NCBI RefSeq assembly: GCF_002776525.5
Contig: NC_045443.1
Location: 44,966,953-45,030,952 of the forward strand
Reading direction: 5' to 3'
DNA length: 64,000 bases
DNA from: Piliocolobus tephrosceles
Taxonomy: Eukaryota > Chordata > Mammalia > Primates > Cercopithecidae
Of this stretch, positions 25,085 to 42,120 are shown piece after piece. The first letter of the stretch is position 1. Each line of letters starts with the position of its first letter. The notes below the pieces were generated by a model. The model searched no databases and was not told the origin of the DNA. It saw only the letters and a program-made list of their open reading frames with translations. The position numbers and the translations under genes are program-made.

Positions 25085-26670
25085 TAAGCAAGAAAGAAAA
25101 GGAGTAAACCAAAAGACTAACCAATTTGACTATATCACAGTGGAGAATCTCTGCTATAAAAAGGTAATGGCCAGGCACAGTGGCTCACGCCTGTAATCCC
25201 AACAGTTTGGGAGGCCGGGGCAGGCATATCACTTGAGGTCAGGAGTTTGAGACCAGCCTGGCCAACATGGTGAAATCCCATCTTTATTAAAAATACAAAA
25301 ATAAGCCTGGCATGGTAGCGGGCACCTGTAAATCCCAGCTATTCAGGAGGCTGAGGCAAGAGAACCATTTGAACCGAGAGGCAGAGGTTTCAGTGAGCTG
25401 AGATCGTCACTGTGACACTGCACTCCAGCCTGGCTGACAGAGTGAGTGGAGTGAGACTTTGTCTCAAAAAAAAAAAAAAAAAAGACAACAAAATAGTGAA
25501 AAGATAAGCCAAAGAGTGGAACAAGATAATTGCCACATGGTTAGCCAACAACAGATCAATACCAAAGATATATAAAGGATGGCTATGAGTCAATCATAAA
25601 AATATAAACTATTACATGAAAAGATGAGCAGAAGATTTGAGTAGGCATTTCACAGTAAAGGAAAAACAAATGATCCATAAACATATGAGGGGTAAAAGTC
25701 CTCATTCGTAATCAGGAAAATGCAAATTAAAACCACAATAAGATATCATTTCACATCTCCCAAGTCGAAAGGTCATTCAACTCAAGTTTTAGCAGAGATG
25801 TGGGGCAGTCGTAACTCTCATCTGGTAGGTCAGTTGGACCCACCATAAAGAACAGCTTATCTCTGCCTAGTGAAGTTTAGTGTGCTCAGACCTTATAACC
25901 CAAAAATTTCACTCCTAGTTATGTACTCTGGAGAAACCTGTTGTTCACATGCACCAAGAGACAGGTACAAAACGTTCACTTAAAAATTGTTTATAATAGC
26001 CAAAAAACTTAAAAATATATTCGTCAATGGAATAATGAATAGATAAGTTGTGGCGTGTTCTGAAATGGAATACTATATGGCAATGGAAAATGAAAGAACT
26101 ACAACAACTCACATCCACATGGGTGAATCTCACAAACATAAAACTGAGAAAAGAGGCAAGTGATGGAATATGCACAGAATGGTTTCATTTATTTAATGTT
26201 AAAAACAGGAAAGATTAGAGAGTCTAGTATTTAGGGATACAAATACTATCATTATCTCCTGAGCCAAAATGTGTTCAGTGCTATAAGAAAGTAATGATTT
26301 CCAAATATTCTTAAACATGATTTCACTACTCTTCACATGCATCCCCAGAGACCATAGACAGTTTTAGGGCTAGATAAGTACAAGTTCAAAGACACTGAGG
26401 AAATTTACTAGTCTAAAACTCAATCACACAGATGGCAAAAGTATAAAGAGGATGATTAATACAAAGCTTAGGATAATGGTGAGCTGTTGGAGGAGAAAAT
26501 GCAGGGTGATTCTGATGTACTGGTGTGCTCCCTTTCTTAATCTAGGTACATGGATTTTCATTGCAGTATTCGTATTCATATTTAACTGTGTGTGAAATCA
26601 TAGTATACCTGTTTGTGTATCATGTGTGTGCCTCAATATTCAATGATAATGAACTTGCTAAATAAAAGGT
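25085..26670 (+). repeat. L1M LINE, ORF2 3' half and 3' UTR, sense
   Basis: Sequence order matches L1M: 'caaatgatccataaacatat', 'atgcaaattaaaaccacaat', 'aagatatcatttcacatctc', 'tagttatgtactctggagaa', 'gaaatggaatactatatggc' and 'aatctcacaaacataaaact'. It ends with an AATAAA-like signal near 26660. Dead, many stops. An Alu splits it. Confidence 0.85.
25169..25483 (+). mobile_element. Alu (AluS-like), sense
   Basis: 'ggccaggcacagtggctcac' to an 18-base A tail. Contains a small tandem 'gagtgagtggagtgagac' duplication near its 3' end. L1M sequence on both sides. Confidence 0.96.
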
Positions 26671-27285
26671 ATACTGAGGAGCCAGCCATATAGACAGATA
26701 GCTGTGGCGGATGTGAACTGGGAACAATTAATATGCAGTATCCCTTTCCTGTTTCTTCTCACTAAGGTTGACTTGATTATCCAGTCCACCCAATTTATCG
26801 TTTTGAGTTTTTATTTAAAGGTCTTTTCACTTTTCATCTGGTTATTCCAGGTAATTGTCTGCATGGGCCTTTGTGTTGTCATGCGCTGGCCTTCCTGGCC
26901 ATTCCTAGACTCATGCTTCCTCCAGAGGCTGCACAATCAGATGTGCTCTGCTGTGTTCCCATCCGGACTGCATTTGCTGATGCCTGGACCTCTCTCTGGG
27001 TTCCCAGGCCTCGGGCTCTATTTTTCAAATCTGTTCTGTCATCCAAGGCTAAAGCTCTCCATGTTTCATGTGAACTCCTGGTCGCCTCCTCTTGTGGGAA
27101 TCTTGCCCACTCACAAGCCCCCAAGTCTTCTTATTGCTCTGCTGTTTGTGTTCTTTTCATCTCAAGACAAGAAAAAAATTCAGTTCAGAAGTCTACATCC
27201 AGACCTAGGATAAAAAGATTCCTTTTCCCTTCATCACCTTCAAATTCAACAAGTTAAGTATCAATGTTTTGCCTCCACATCTTTG
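26671..27285. other. Unrecognised stretch
   Basis: No repeat recognised. The plus strand is open for 169 codons (26704-27213) but starts at GTG, is Leu/Phe-rich without a domain I know, and is of chance length. Confidence 0.4.
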
Positions 27286-27289
27286 GTAG

Positions 27290-27545
27290 TATAAGATAAT
27301 AATGAAGATCTATGATTCTGGACTCAAACTGACCTAGGTTTAAATCTCAGGTCTGCCAGTTAACAACTATAGAACTTGAGCTGGCTATTAAACCACTTGA
27401 ATCCCCAACTTTACCTCTGTATAATAGAGATAATATTTTTCTACCTCATAGAGGTGTCATAAAGATTAAATTAATTAATGCACAAAAAGCACCTAGAAGG
27501 TTGCCTGAAACATGGAAAGCACTCAATACGTTTGTTATTACTTTT
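27290..27545 (+). repeat. MIR SINE, sense, near full length
   Basis: 'gattctggactcaaactgac', 'ctaggtttaaatctcaggtc', 'ctacctcatagaggtgtcat' and 'ggaaagcactcaatacgttt' in consensus order. Confidence 0.88.
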
Positions 27546-28469
27546 TAAAATCTTAATTATTACAAATTTGCTTCAGGAGTTGAGTTCTCCCTCATAGTGA
27601 AATGATTTCTTGTTAACTTTCCTAGCGTGAAATGGTCCTTCGCCCAGATTCCTACCCTCATACTGTCACTTCCACTGGTTTGAATAAAAAATGAGAGTCC
27701 AGGAAGTTAACCTAAAATCTACCCAGGCAGATGAGAAGCCTGTCCACATCCTGAAAGGCTGCTGAAGGGTCGGAATTTTCGATACCCTTTTTCAGTGATT
27801 CCTCACAGTCCCACATTCTTCTGCTAGTCTTGAGGGTCTTCCCAATTGCTTATTTCAATTCCTTTTAGGAGGCCCATCGCTGTTCACTTAGGTCCTTCAG
27901 TGAGCATAAGGAATGACTGGCCTTTATCTTTAACTCCATGATAATGGCTGAAAACTCTCAGTCTCCCTTGCTCTTCTTTTACCCACACAGAGGACTCTTA
28001 ATCTGTTTGTCCTCCTTCCTCTTTTTCTGTCATTCAGCCATAGTGACTTGTGAACTTATGTAATAAAAAAAGCCAACAGTCAAGAAGCAAATTGGCATTA
28101 AAATATTTAAAACTTATGAAAACAGTTATCTATATATAAATAGCCTTTTATAAAGTTTTAAAATAACCTTTGACCCACCCAGGCATGTTTTGTGATTCAA
28201 AATTTTAAAAATAAAAAAAAAAAAAGAAAGAAAGAAAAGACAATACTCTCCCATCTGCTAGATGAAGTCTGTAATTTGGCTTCAGAGCTTTACTCCGTTA
28301 GAGCACAAATTCCTTCAAGAGGATACGAACATTTGGAGAGGGATAATACTGCTGACTCTGGTTTGGCAAACTGTGTTCCACAGCATACTAGCTCTATGGG
28401 ATGTTAATAAATACTTTCATAACAGAAATAAAGTTATATGATCAAAAATATTGGGAAATTTTATTATAG
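27546..28469. other. Unrecognised stretch
   Basis: No gene or family recognised. An A-rich run with GAAA units lies at 28203-28240. Confidence 0.4.
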
Positions 28470-28895
28470 AGAAAGTAAATGCCTTGCGGTAGCCCACAAA
28501 GTCCTGTTTGATCTCACCCCTTCCTACCTCTCAGGTCTCACCAAACATGCAAAAGTTTACTTGAGCTTCAGCACCTTTGCATATGCCAGTCCCTCCACCT
28601 GGGATGCTCTTCCCAGATCTTCACATAACTGGCCTCCTCTTCTCATTCAGGTTTCTGCTCAGATGTCACATCCCAGAGAGGGTCTTTCCTGCCCACTCCA
28701 TCTAAGGTAGACACCCTTACCACATCACTCTTTATGGCAGTCTTTATCACTATTTGAAACTGTGAGTTGTAATTGTGCATTATCTGCTCTTCCAATTTAA
28801 ATTAAAAACCATATAGATCTCATTTATTGCCATCAGTCTGGTGTCTAGAATAACCCCGGCACACTGTAGGAACTCTGTAAATATTTGAAAGAATG
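28470..28895 (+). repeat. L2 LINE 3' end, sense
   Basis: Good match to L2 order: 'gtcctgtttgatctcacccc', 'cacctttgcatatgccagtc', 'cacctgggatgctcttccca', 'tcaggtttctgctcagatgt', and the end 'ggaactctgtaaatatttga'. The L2 frame that once ran through it is broken. Confidence 0.92.
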
Positions 28896-29317
28896 GATGA
28901 ACCAAAATTAAGTAGATTTCTTCAATACAGGACTTCTCAGGGTCTTCCATGAGCAAATCTGTATCAGAACTCTTCAAGCAAGAGACATAGTATGTGGGGT
29001 TTTCCAAACCTATTGGAAGTATACCTTGAAGCATCAAGTGGGAAATTTTTCCATTGCTCATACTTTTGGAGACACTGCTTTAGGTTTTATACATGACTTT
29101 TTACCTAAATGAATTTTAGATTCTGTCTGAAAGCTAGTTTAGAGAATAAGAGAGTTGGGAGGACTCATGAGGCTATAAACAGAGCAAAGATGTATAAGAT
29201 AATGAGACTGGGAATGGAAAAGATCCTGGAAGTAAGTAGTAATAAGTAGATGGAGAATTTTGCCCAAGATTGCCCCAATATCTAGATGAGTAGATCTCTC
29301 TTGGGATATATCTCTGA
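28896..29317. other. Unrecognised stretch
   Basis: No gene or repeat family recognised. Confidence 0.4.
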
Positions 29318-31001
<1,684 letters not shown>

Positions 31002-31015
31002 AGAAAATGGATTGA

Positions 31016-31296
<281 letters not shown>

Positions 31297-31336
31297 CAAA
31301 AAGAAAGAAAGAAAGGAGAGAGAGAGAGAGAGGGAG

Positions 31337-31411
<75 letters not shown>

Positions 31412-31450
31412 AGAAAGAAAGAGAAAGGAAGGAAGGAAGGAAGGAAGGAA

Positions 31451-31520
<70 letters not shown>

Positions 31521-31612
31521 AGAGAGGGAGGCAGGGAGGGAAGGAAGGAAGGAAGGAAGGAAGGAAGGAAGGAAGGAAGGAAGGAAAGAAGGAAGGAAGG
31601 AAGGAAGGAAAG
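31297..31612 (+). repeat. (GAAA)n/(GGAA)n microsatellite grown from an Alu tail
   Basis: Runs of GAAA, then GGAA, GAAA again, a GAGGGAGGCAGG interruption near 31522-31540, and GGAA to the end. Continuous polypurine over about 315 bases. It opens long spurious frames (Lys/Arg on plus, Phe/Leu/Ser on minus). Confidence 0.98.
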
Positions 31613-31716
31613 AGAAAATGGATTGACTCCAAGTACCCTCAATATCTACAGAAATGTGACCCTTCAAACCAGATGAACTTTCAGGTCCTTATCTTGTCTT
31701 GGGTCTCGGTAGCCTC

Positions 31717-31796
31717 TTTCTCTTCCCTTCCTTCCTTGACTCCTTCCTTGACTCCTTCATTCCTTCCCTCCCTCCCTCCTTCCTTCCTTTCTTTCA
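31717..31796 (+). repeat. (TTCC)n/(TTCT)n polypyrimidine tract
   Basis: TTCC/CTCC units with an internal duplication 'ccttccttgactccttcctt'. Lies about 105 bases after the purine microsatellite and is roughly complementary to it. Confidence 0.9.
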
Positions 31797-32015
31797 ATAG
31801 ATGTTTATTGAATACCTACTAAGTGATGGGCATTGGTGCAATAGAAGATACAAAGATGAGAAACATACAGTTCCTACTCTCAAATACCTCATTAATACAT
31901 CATAAGAGGTCTAGTCAAGAGTCAGTGAAGTGCTAGGAGAGCTGTTAATTCTGAGTGAAGAGACCAAGAAGGCTTCATGGAGGGGTTAACATTTGAACTA
32001 AGGAGAGAAAGTGAG
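31797..32015 (-). repeat. L2 3' end, antisense
   Basis: 'atagatgtttattgaatacc', 'tactaagtgatgggcattgg', then 'agttcctactctcaaatacc' and 'atggaggggttaacatttga' in reverse L2 order. Confidence 0.85.
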
Positions 32016-32024
32016 ATAAGTAGA

Positions 32025-32560
32025 TTTTAGGATGGCCCCATGACCTTCACACCCTGGTCTAACTCCCATGATTATATGGCAAATGGAGATTATCCAGGTG
32101 GATCTGATCTAACCACATGAGCCCTGTGAAAGCAGGCATTGTATCTGGCTGGTGATAGAAGAATAAGTGAGAGACTTGAGGCATGAGAAGGGCTTGATAT
32201 ACCATTGCTGACTTGAAGATGGAGGAACCACAGGAGAAGCAATGTGAATGGCTTTACAGACTCGAGGGAGACCCCAGTGACAGCCAGCTGAGAAACAAGA
32301 ACCTCAGTCCTGCAGCCACTGGAACTGAATTCTGCCAACAGCCTGAATGAACTTGGAAGCAGATTCTTCCCCACAGCCTCCAGAAAGAGCCTACCCAGGT
32401 GACATGAATTTTGGCCTTATGAGACTCCAAACAGATAACCTAGCGGGGGCCACCTGGACTTCTGGCCTACAGAGCAGTGACTTAATACATGGATGCTATT
32501 TATCATTAGGCTGTGGTACTTATGATACAGCACTAGAAAACAAATGTAAACGGTTTTCTA
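32025..32560 (+). mobile_element. MLT1-type MaLR LTR, sense
   Basis: 'gattatccaggtggatctga', 'ctaaccacatgagccctgtg', 'ttgctgacttgaagatggag', 'ctgaattctgccaacagcct', 'gcagattcttccccacagcc' and 'cacctggacttctggcctac' follow the 3' two-thirds of MLT1-class LTRs. It is an old, non-coding solo-type LTR fragment. Subfamily not decided. Confidence 0.75.
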
Positions 32561-33607
32561 TTCAGAGGGAAGAGCATGAGCATGACGATATGGAGTACTC
32601 AGAGACTTTAGGGAAGAGCAAGGGGCTCAGTATCTTCAGGCATATCAGTGTATCAGTGGGAAAGGAGTGGCATGGAGAGTCTACAAAGCTGTTTGAGTCA
32701 GAATGGGAAGTCATTTATTTTCATGTGTGTTAGGGAGTTTGGGCTTTATCCTTGAGCACCATGTTCTACCTCCCCTTCCCCTTGGAAGCTACATCACCTC
32801 CTGCCTGGCATGGAAATATCATCTGTCTTTCTTTTCTCTTTTTTTCTTTCTGTTTATATCATGTGCATCATCTTGCCCTTCACTATTTGCACTTTTCCCC
32901 TTGAGGTAAGAGAATCCCCAGGAGGCCTGCCTGCCAATGTGGCGAGACAGCTATGGTGGGAAGACAGCTGTGCAGTCATGGCAAAGGCAATGTCCTCCTT
33001 CCCAAGTCCACCAGCATCCACCACCAGCTCTCCTCTCCACAGAGGGACTGGCTGATGAGGAGAGAGAATGGAATCAACGTCTACAAATGGGAGGAATGGA
33101 GTGGACCAGAGCCTGGATATTTCATTTAGACAGCAATGGTAGTGAAGCTCTGAGCACTGACACAAGGATCCCAGTGGTCATGCAAGTGCTATCTGTTTGG
33201 AAAATGAAGGAGGTGAGATGTATCCATCAGGGCCCTAAAAGAAAATACAATGCACCCCAGAGGGGTCAAATGAAGAAACCTTGAAGAAAAGTCAATTGAC
33301 AGAGGCATAGGTAAGGTTAAGGGAATGAAAATGGACTGTAGGAATGTCAGGAAATCATTACCACCTTGATCTCAATGGCCCAAGGGATGAGGAAAGAAAT
33401 AGCAACCAGAGCCCAGAGAGAGCTGGAACCATGGAGAATGGGACGCCTGGCAGGAACTGCAGTCACTGCACAGAGACTTGGCCCTGGAGCAAGGAGAAGG
33501 AGGGAGGAATACTTGGCCTCCCTTTCCTCTGGCCCTTGGATCCCCTGAAAGTGCCTCCCCTGCTGGACCCCGTCTGAAGCCATTCAGTGAGGGAGTCCAT
33601 GGAGGCA
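32561..33607. other. Unrecognised stretch
   Basis: No gene or named family. A TTTCT-rich patch lies at 32825-32855. Several overlapping 75-115 codon frames look incidental. Confidence 0.4.
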
Positions 33608-33777
33608 TAGTCCAGAGAGCCAGCCTTCTGGGACACAGAACAGAACAGAGAAAGATGAGAATGGATCCGAGTGGGAGGTGGGAGTGAGGAACAAAGAATA
33701 ACCCGAGGTAAGGGAACCAAGAGGCTCATTGGCCCTGCCATGATGTTGACTTTGCCATGACCTGGGCCATGTATGAA
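33608..33777 (+). repeat. Local duplication, copy 1
   Basis: From 'tagtccagagagccagcctt' to the region around 'tttgccatgacctgggccat'. About nine of ten positions match copy 2 at 34371-34540 by eye, same orientation. Not a family I recognise. Confidence 0.9.
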
Positions 33778-34370
33778 CTCAACCAAGACCACTTTTGATG
33801 CTGGCACCATTGCTATGGCTATACCCTTGCCAGTGGTACCCAAAAAAGGAATGATCTGAAAGAGGAAAGGCTCCCGTGACAGCGAAGCTCATATCTTGGC
33901 CCTTTGGTTTAGGGACCCTCTGTGAGTACAGCCACCTCCCACGACAGGAGAAGGTTTGGAGGAATAAACGAGCGTATCATATGTCATTGTGGGAGCCTCT
34001 GGTCAAGGGACATTAGGGGCTTCCCAGAGATCGGAGTCTGAACTATTTAGGATCTACATGTTCAGAGTGGTGGGAAACCATGCTTGGAATTGTGGGCTGG
34101 ACTGACCATTTCTGCCAGGTCTGTAAGGCTGTGTTTTGGAGGGAGAAGGGCAGCAAAGAGATCACAAAAGGGAAGGATGTGGTTAAGCCCTTGTTTAAGA
34201 GCACAGCTTGTTATCTTTGGGGTCAAGAAAATTATAGGGGATTGATAAATTTACTAGAACAGCAAGAATCACACTGGGTTTTTTCCAGCTTTAAATAACG
34301 ACATTCTTTTCCCAAAATATCTTCCTTAGGCTTAGAAGGATCCTAGGAAAGTTTCTGACCAACCCAGATG
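33778..34370. other. Spacer between duplicated copies
   Basis: Unique sequence, nothing recognised. Confidence 0.4.
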
Positions 34371-34540
34371 TAGTCCAGAGAGCCAGCCTCCTGGGACACA
34401 GAACAGGACAAAGAAAGGTGAGAATGGATCCGAGAGGGAGATGGGAGTGAGGAACAGAGAATAACCTGAGGTAAGGGAACCAAGAGCCTCATTGGCCTAG
34501 GCATGATGTTGACTTTGCCATGACCTGGGTCACGTATGGA
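34371..34540 (+). repeat. Local duplication, copy 2
   Basis: From 'tagtccagagagccagcctc' to 'tgacctgggtcacgtatgga'. Starts 763 bases after copy 1. Copy 2 lacks the single bases that create short open frames in copy 1, so no coding role is suggested. Confidence 0.9.
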
Positions 34541-35721
34541 CACTTAAAAATCAATTTTGGTGAAGAGCTGCAGTTAGTGCTATTAGGGCAGATGGAGCCC
34601 TTCAGTAACCCAAATCCTGCTACAGACACCATGAGGCTTCCTTGTCCAACTCGGGCAACCCCCTGCCTCCTCTCAACTTTTTGGCTCTAAAGGGTTACAT
34701 ATAATCTCTCATCTCTTGCTCAACCCCAGAGCTGGCCTCAGCCACTGGGCTCACTGAGGTGAAGTTTCTCCAGCCCCGTGGGACATTAAGGACCGGGTCT
34801 ATGACTGGGGACAGAGATGAGGCAGACTGAAGTCCTCAATAAAGAGCCAGAGGACGTGTTAGCCGCAAAAGGAGTACATATCCTATGGCGAAAGTGCAGT
34901 CTCTGCTTCCTGCAGATAATTCTGTGTGGCCTGGCCCAGGATAATGGGACCTATCCTTCAACCTCAAACAGCTGGTTCAGGGCACTTCTTCCCAGGAACT
35001 CAACTTGTTTACCCTGTGGCCCAAATTCCCTCTTGAGTCCAAAGAAACCCCCGCAATAGAAGTCTGGCCCTCAACTTTCACAATCAGACCCTCTTCATTG
35101 GGTCTCCAGACACAGGGACACTAGACCAAGATGGGATTGGGAGGCCCAGGTCAGTGTGGCCAGCAGGGAGAGGGGGAGCTGAGCCCAAGACCATGCTGCC
35201 CTGTGGCCTCTGCAGCCTGCCTGAGACCACAGGCGAGACACACACATAGGCATCATTGCCCAGGCCAACCACTTCCTCCATGGCTCCCCAGGGCTCTCAG
35301 ACCTCTGAGCTTGGCACAAAGCCTGCAGCGAGACCTCTGGACCCGTCAGTGAAGGCAGGAGAGGTGGGTAGGGGCCTGGGGCCTGAATGACGGTGGGTAG
35401 CCATCATCAGAGCCTCCCAGGTTTGATGTCCAAAGACAAACCAAGGGCCAGATGTGACTTAGCGTTTATTAGTATCATGGTCAGCAAGACAAAGCACTGT
35501 CTACAGGCGACCAAAAGCTGAGGATCTCTGCCCACCATCAACCCCTCCATCCTTGCCCTAGCCCCCAACTCCAAGCCCCAAGGTGTTCCCTGGAGCAGAT
35601 TCTGCCGCCTGGAGGCGCCAGGTGCAGGAGCTTTCCCTATCAACAAGCCAGCTTTCAGTTTCCTAAACTCACTTCATTAGGTTCAGGTCTGCCCACCCAC
35701 CCCCAGCCCAAGCCCAGTTAC
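34541..35721. other. Unrecognised stretch
   Basis: GC-rich in parts, nothing recognised. Short frames overlap on both strands. Confidence 0.4.
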
Positions 35722-35775
35722 AATCTCACCTGCCATGGTGGTAATCAGTAATTGTGCCAATTACTCTAACCGCCG
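35722..35775. promoter_or_regulatory. Candidate regulatory element with paired homeodomain-type sites
   Basis: 'gtaattg' (35748-35754) and 'caattac' (35758-35764) form an exact inverted pair with a three-base spacer. This is the arrangement bound by paired-class homeodomain dimers. An E-box 'cacctg' (about 35728) and 'ccatgg' lie just upstream. Function is inferred from motif density only. Confidence 0.35.
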
Positions 35776-39760
<3,985 letters not shown>

Positions 39761-39761
39761 T

Positions 39762-40062
39762 ATTTTTCTGTTTTGTTATTTGAGATAGGATCTTGCTTTG
39801 TCACCCAGGCTAGAGTGCAGTGGTGTAATCATGGCTTGCTGTAACCTCAACCTCCTGGGCTCAATCAAGGATCCTGCCTCAGCCTCCCGAGTAGCTGGGA
39901 TCACAGGCACATGCCACCACATCCGGCTAATTTTTAAATTTTTTGTAGAGACAGAGTCTCACTATGCTGACTAGCTGATCTCAAATTCCTGTGCTCAAGC
40001 AATTCTCCTGTCTTGGTCTCCCAAAGCACTGGGATTATAGGCGTGAGCCACTGTGCCTGGCC
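39762..40062 (-). mobile_element. Alu (AluJ-like), antisense, with target-site duplication
   Basis: 'tttgagataggatcttgctt' to 'gtgagccactgtgcctggcc'. 'tagaggtact' is exact at 39752-39761 and 40063-40072. Confidence 0.96.
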
Positions 40063-40149
40063 TAGAGGTACTGTTGATATGATAAAAGCCTAGAGGATAT
40101 TATGTCCATAGAAGGCAAGTCCCCCTCTCCCTTTCCTGTTGGCAATGTG

Positions 40150-40225
40150 GTGCCCATGTCTTAATTATCTTTGTATTTTCAAAGGTTGGCAGCCTGGTAC
40201 ATAATAGGTATTCAGTGGGATTAGT
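40150..40225 (+). repeat. Short L2 3' remnant, sense
   Basis: 'gtcttaattatctttgtatt' and 'agcctggtacataataggta' resemble the L2 3' end. Short. Confidence 0.4.
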
Positions 40226-40344
40226 GTATAGAATCAAATCCCCTTCTTGAGTAGGGTGTCTATGGCCCCAATATTGGAGTGAACAGAGAGTCAAGAATTA
40301 AATGCTGCTATGTGTTACTGACATTAAGAAAAGAACAAAAGTTG

Positions 40345-40653
40345 ACTGGGCGCGGTGGCTCACACCTGTTATCCCAGGACTTTGGGAAGCTGAGGTGGGC
40401 AGATCATCTGAGGTCAGGAGTTCCAGAGCAGCCTGGCCAATATGGCAAAACTCCATCTCTACCAACAATACAAAGAAAAGAAGTAGCTGGGCATGGTGGC
40501 ACATGCCTGTAATCCCAGCTACTGGAGAGGCTGAGGCATGAGAATTGCTTGAACCCAGGAGGCTTGAACCCAGGAGGCAGAAGTTGCAGTAAGCCGAGGT
40601 CTCACTACTGAACTTCAGCTTGGGTGACAGATTGAGATTCTGTCTCAAAAAAA
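40345..40653 (+). mobile_element. Alu, sense, with internal 15-bp tandem duplication
   Basis: 'gactgggcgcggtggctcac' to a short A run. In the second arm 'gcttgaacccaggag' is present twice in tandem (40547-40561 and 40562-40576), a slippage-type change. Confidence 0.96.
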
Positions 40654-41695
40654 GGACTGAAGTTTAAGAAAACTTAAAAAATAATAATCAGAGAAAATCA
40701 AAATTATCTTTATAATAATAGTCTCATTTACTTAGATGAAATTCGCTTGAACAAGAAAGGAAGGGGTAGTGTTACAGCTGCCAGGGAGGCTGTTCAGCGC
40801 CAGGACACACAGGTCCCACATATGAGTTTCAGCTGCCATGACTGTCACATGCAGGAAGCAGATCAATCATGGTAGCTGTGCCCAAGCATCTTCATGGCTA
40901 AGAAAGTCGGACCTGCCAGATTCTCACATCAGTCTACAAAATCAAAGGACTTAATCTTGGCTTTCACAGACACACTCATACGGGTCAGGAGTAAGATCAG
41001 AAACACAGCAAAGTTTGAGTGTTTCTGGCTGCAAATGGAAAATGGTAAGGCATACAGATCCAGGACACTGAAGACTAGGATCTCCAAAAATGTGACCCTT
41101 TCCAGACACCTAGCCCTGAGCCATTCCCTTGTGGTTCTGACTGCCATCTTGACTTTGTACCCTGTGGAGAGTTCACCCCAAGTCTTATCAGGCATTGCTA
41201 ACTCGGTTTGAATCCATATATCAGATGATTTCCTGACATGAGCATTTGACGGGGGCAGGTTGGGTGGAGTGAGCTGAGGGCACGGGGGCAGGAAGGCATG
41301 AGGGCACTGGCTGCCTGAGGGGAAAAACTGGCAGGGAAAACTGCCTAATGCAGAGTCCCACCCGGGGCCAGCCCTGAGCATGTGGTCAGCTGAAGGGAGA
41401 GCCCACAAGCTGGGAGAGACAGGAATGCATTCTAGATACCCCAGCACAGCTGGAAGCCATGTGGCCTCTCTGGGTCAGGGCCAGGAGCACAAGCAGACTA
41501 GCAATCAGAGAGTGGAGGGAGAGACACATAACATCTGGCTCAGTAAATAACAGCTTCCAGAGAAACAGCTTCACGTGAGTGCACCATGGAACGGATGCAA
41601 GGTTGTGAGCTGCTATCACTCCATCAGCCCCACTCACCATGTCAGCAGCACGCAGCCACCAGGAGGCTTTAACAGCAAAACCCAGCAACCTGAAA
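40654..41695. other. Unique stretch with an ATG-initiated open frame
   Basis: No repeat recognised. A 105-codon frame from an ATG at 40894 to 41211 on the plus strand is basic (Lys/Arg-rich N-terminal half) with no domain I know. 41230-41420 is purine- and G-rich. Confidence 0.4.
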
Positions 41696-41699
41696 ACAA

Positions 41700-41928
41700 T
41701 CCTAACAAACATTTGTAAGGCACTTTATGATGTAGAGGTCTTTCAAATACGTTATCTCCCTTGAGTCTCACAACATCCTCCAGAATGTATGTATTTAAGA
41801 CTTTTAAATTTTATTTTATTTTTATTTTTTATTTTATTTTGCAAAAGAGGAAATTGAGGCTCAGCAAAAATAAGAAACTAGGGACAGGCCTGGGACTTCT
41901 AACTCCAGACCTAATATGTTTCATGCCT
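41700..41928 (-). repeat. MIR SINE, antisense, with internal (TTTTA)n
   Basis: 'acatttgtaaggcactttat', 'gttatctcccttgagtctca', then a (TTTTA)n tract at 41810-41840, then 'aaagaggaaattgaggctca'. The simple repeat sits where MIR has its 'attattatcccca' segment. Confidence 0.75.
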
Positions 41929-41929
41929 T

Positions 41930-42120
41930 TGCTTTTCAATGTGTGATCCACAGACTAGCAGCACTGGCTCACCTTAGAAGCTTGTTAGAAATATGGAATT
42001 ACAAACCTGGACCTCATGAATCAGAGTCTACATTTCAACAAGATCCCCTGGCAATTCGCATTTTACATGCACATGAAAGCCTAAGAAGCATTGTTTCTAC
42101 CATATCGGACCACTCCTTGT
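41930..42120 (-). mobile_element. MER5A-like hAT DNA transposon remnant
   Basis: 'tgtgatccacagactagcag', 'gcttgttagaaatatggaat', 'catgaatcagagtctacatt' and 'aacaagatcccctggcaatt' match the reverse complement of MER5A in order. Non-autonomous, no coding capacity. Confidence 0.85.

Noticed and set aside
26704..27213. 169-codon plus-strand frame, Leu/Phe-rich, could suggest a membrane protein
   Set aside because: Starts at GTG, length is near the chance maximum for 64 kb, and the hydrophobic composition follows from a pyrimidine-rich strand.
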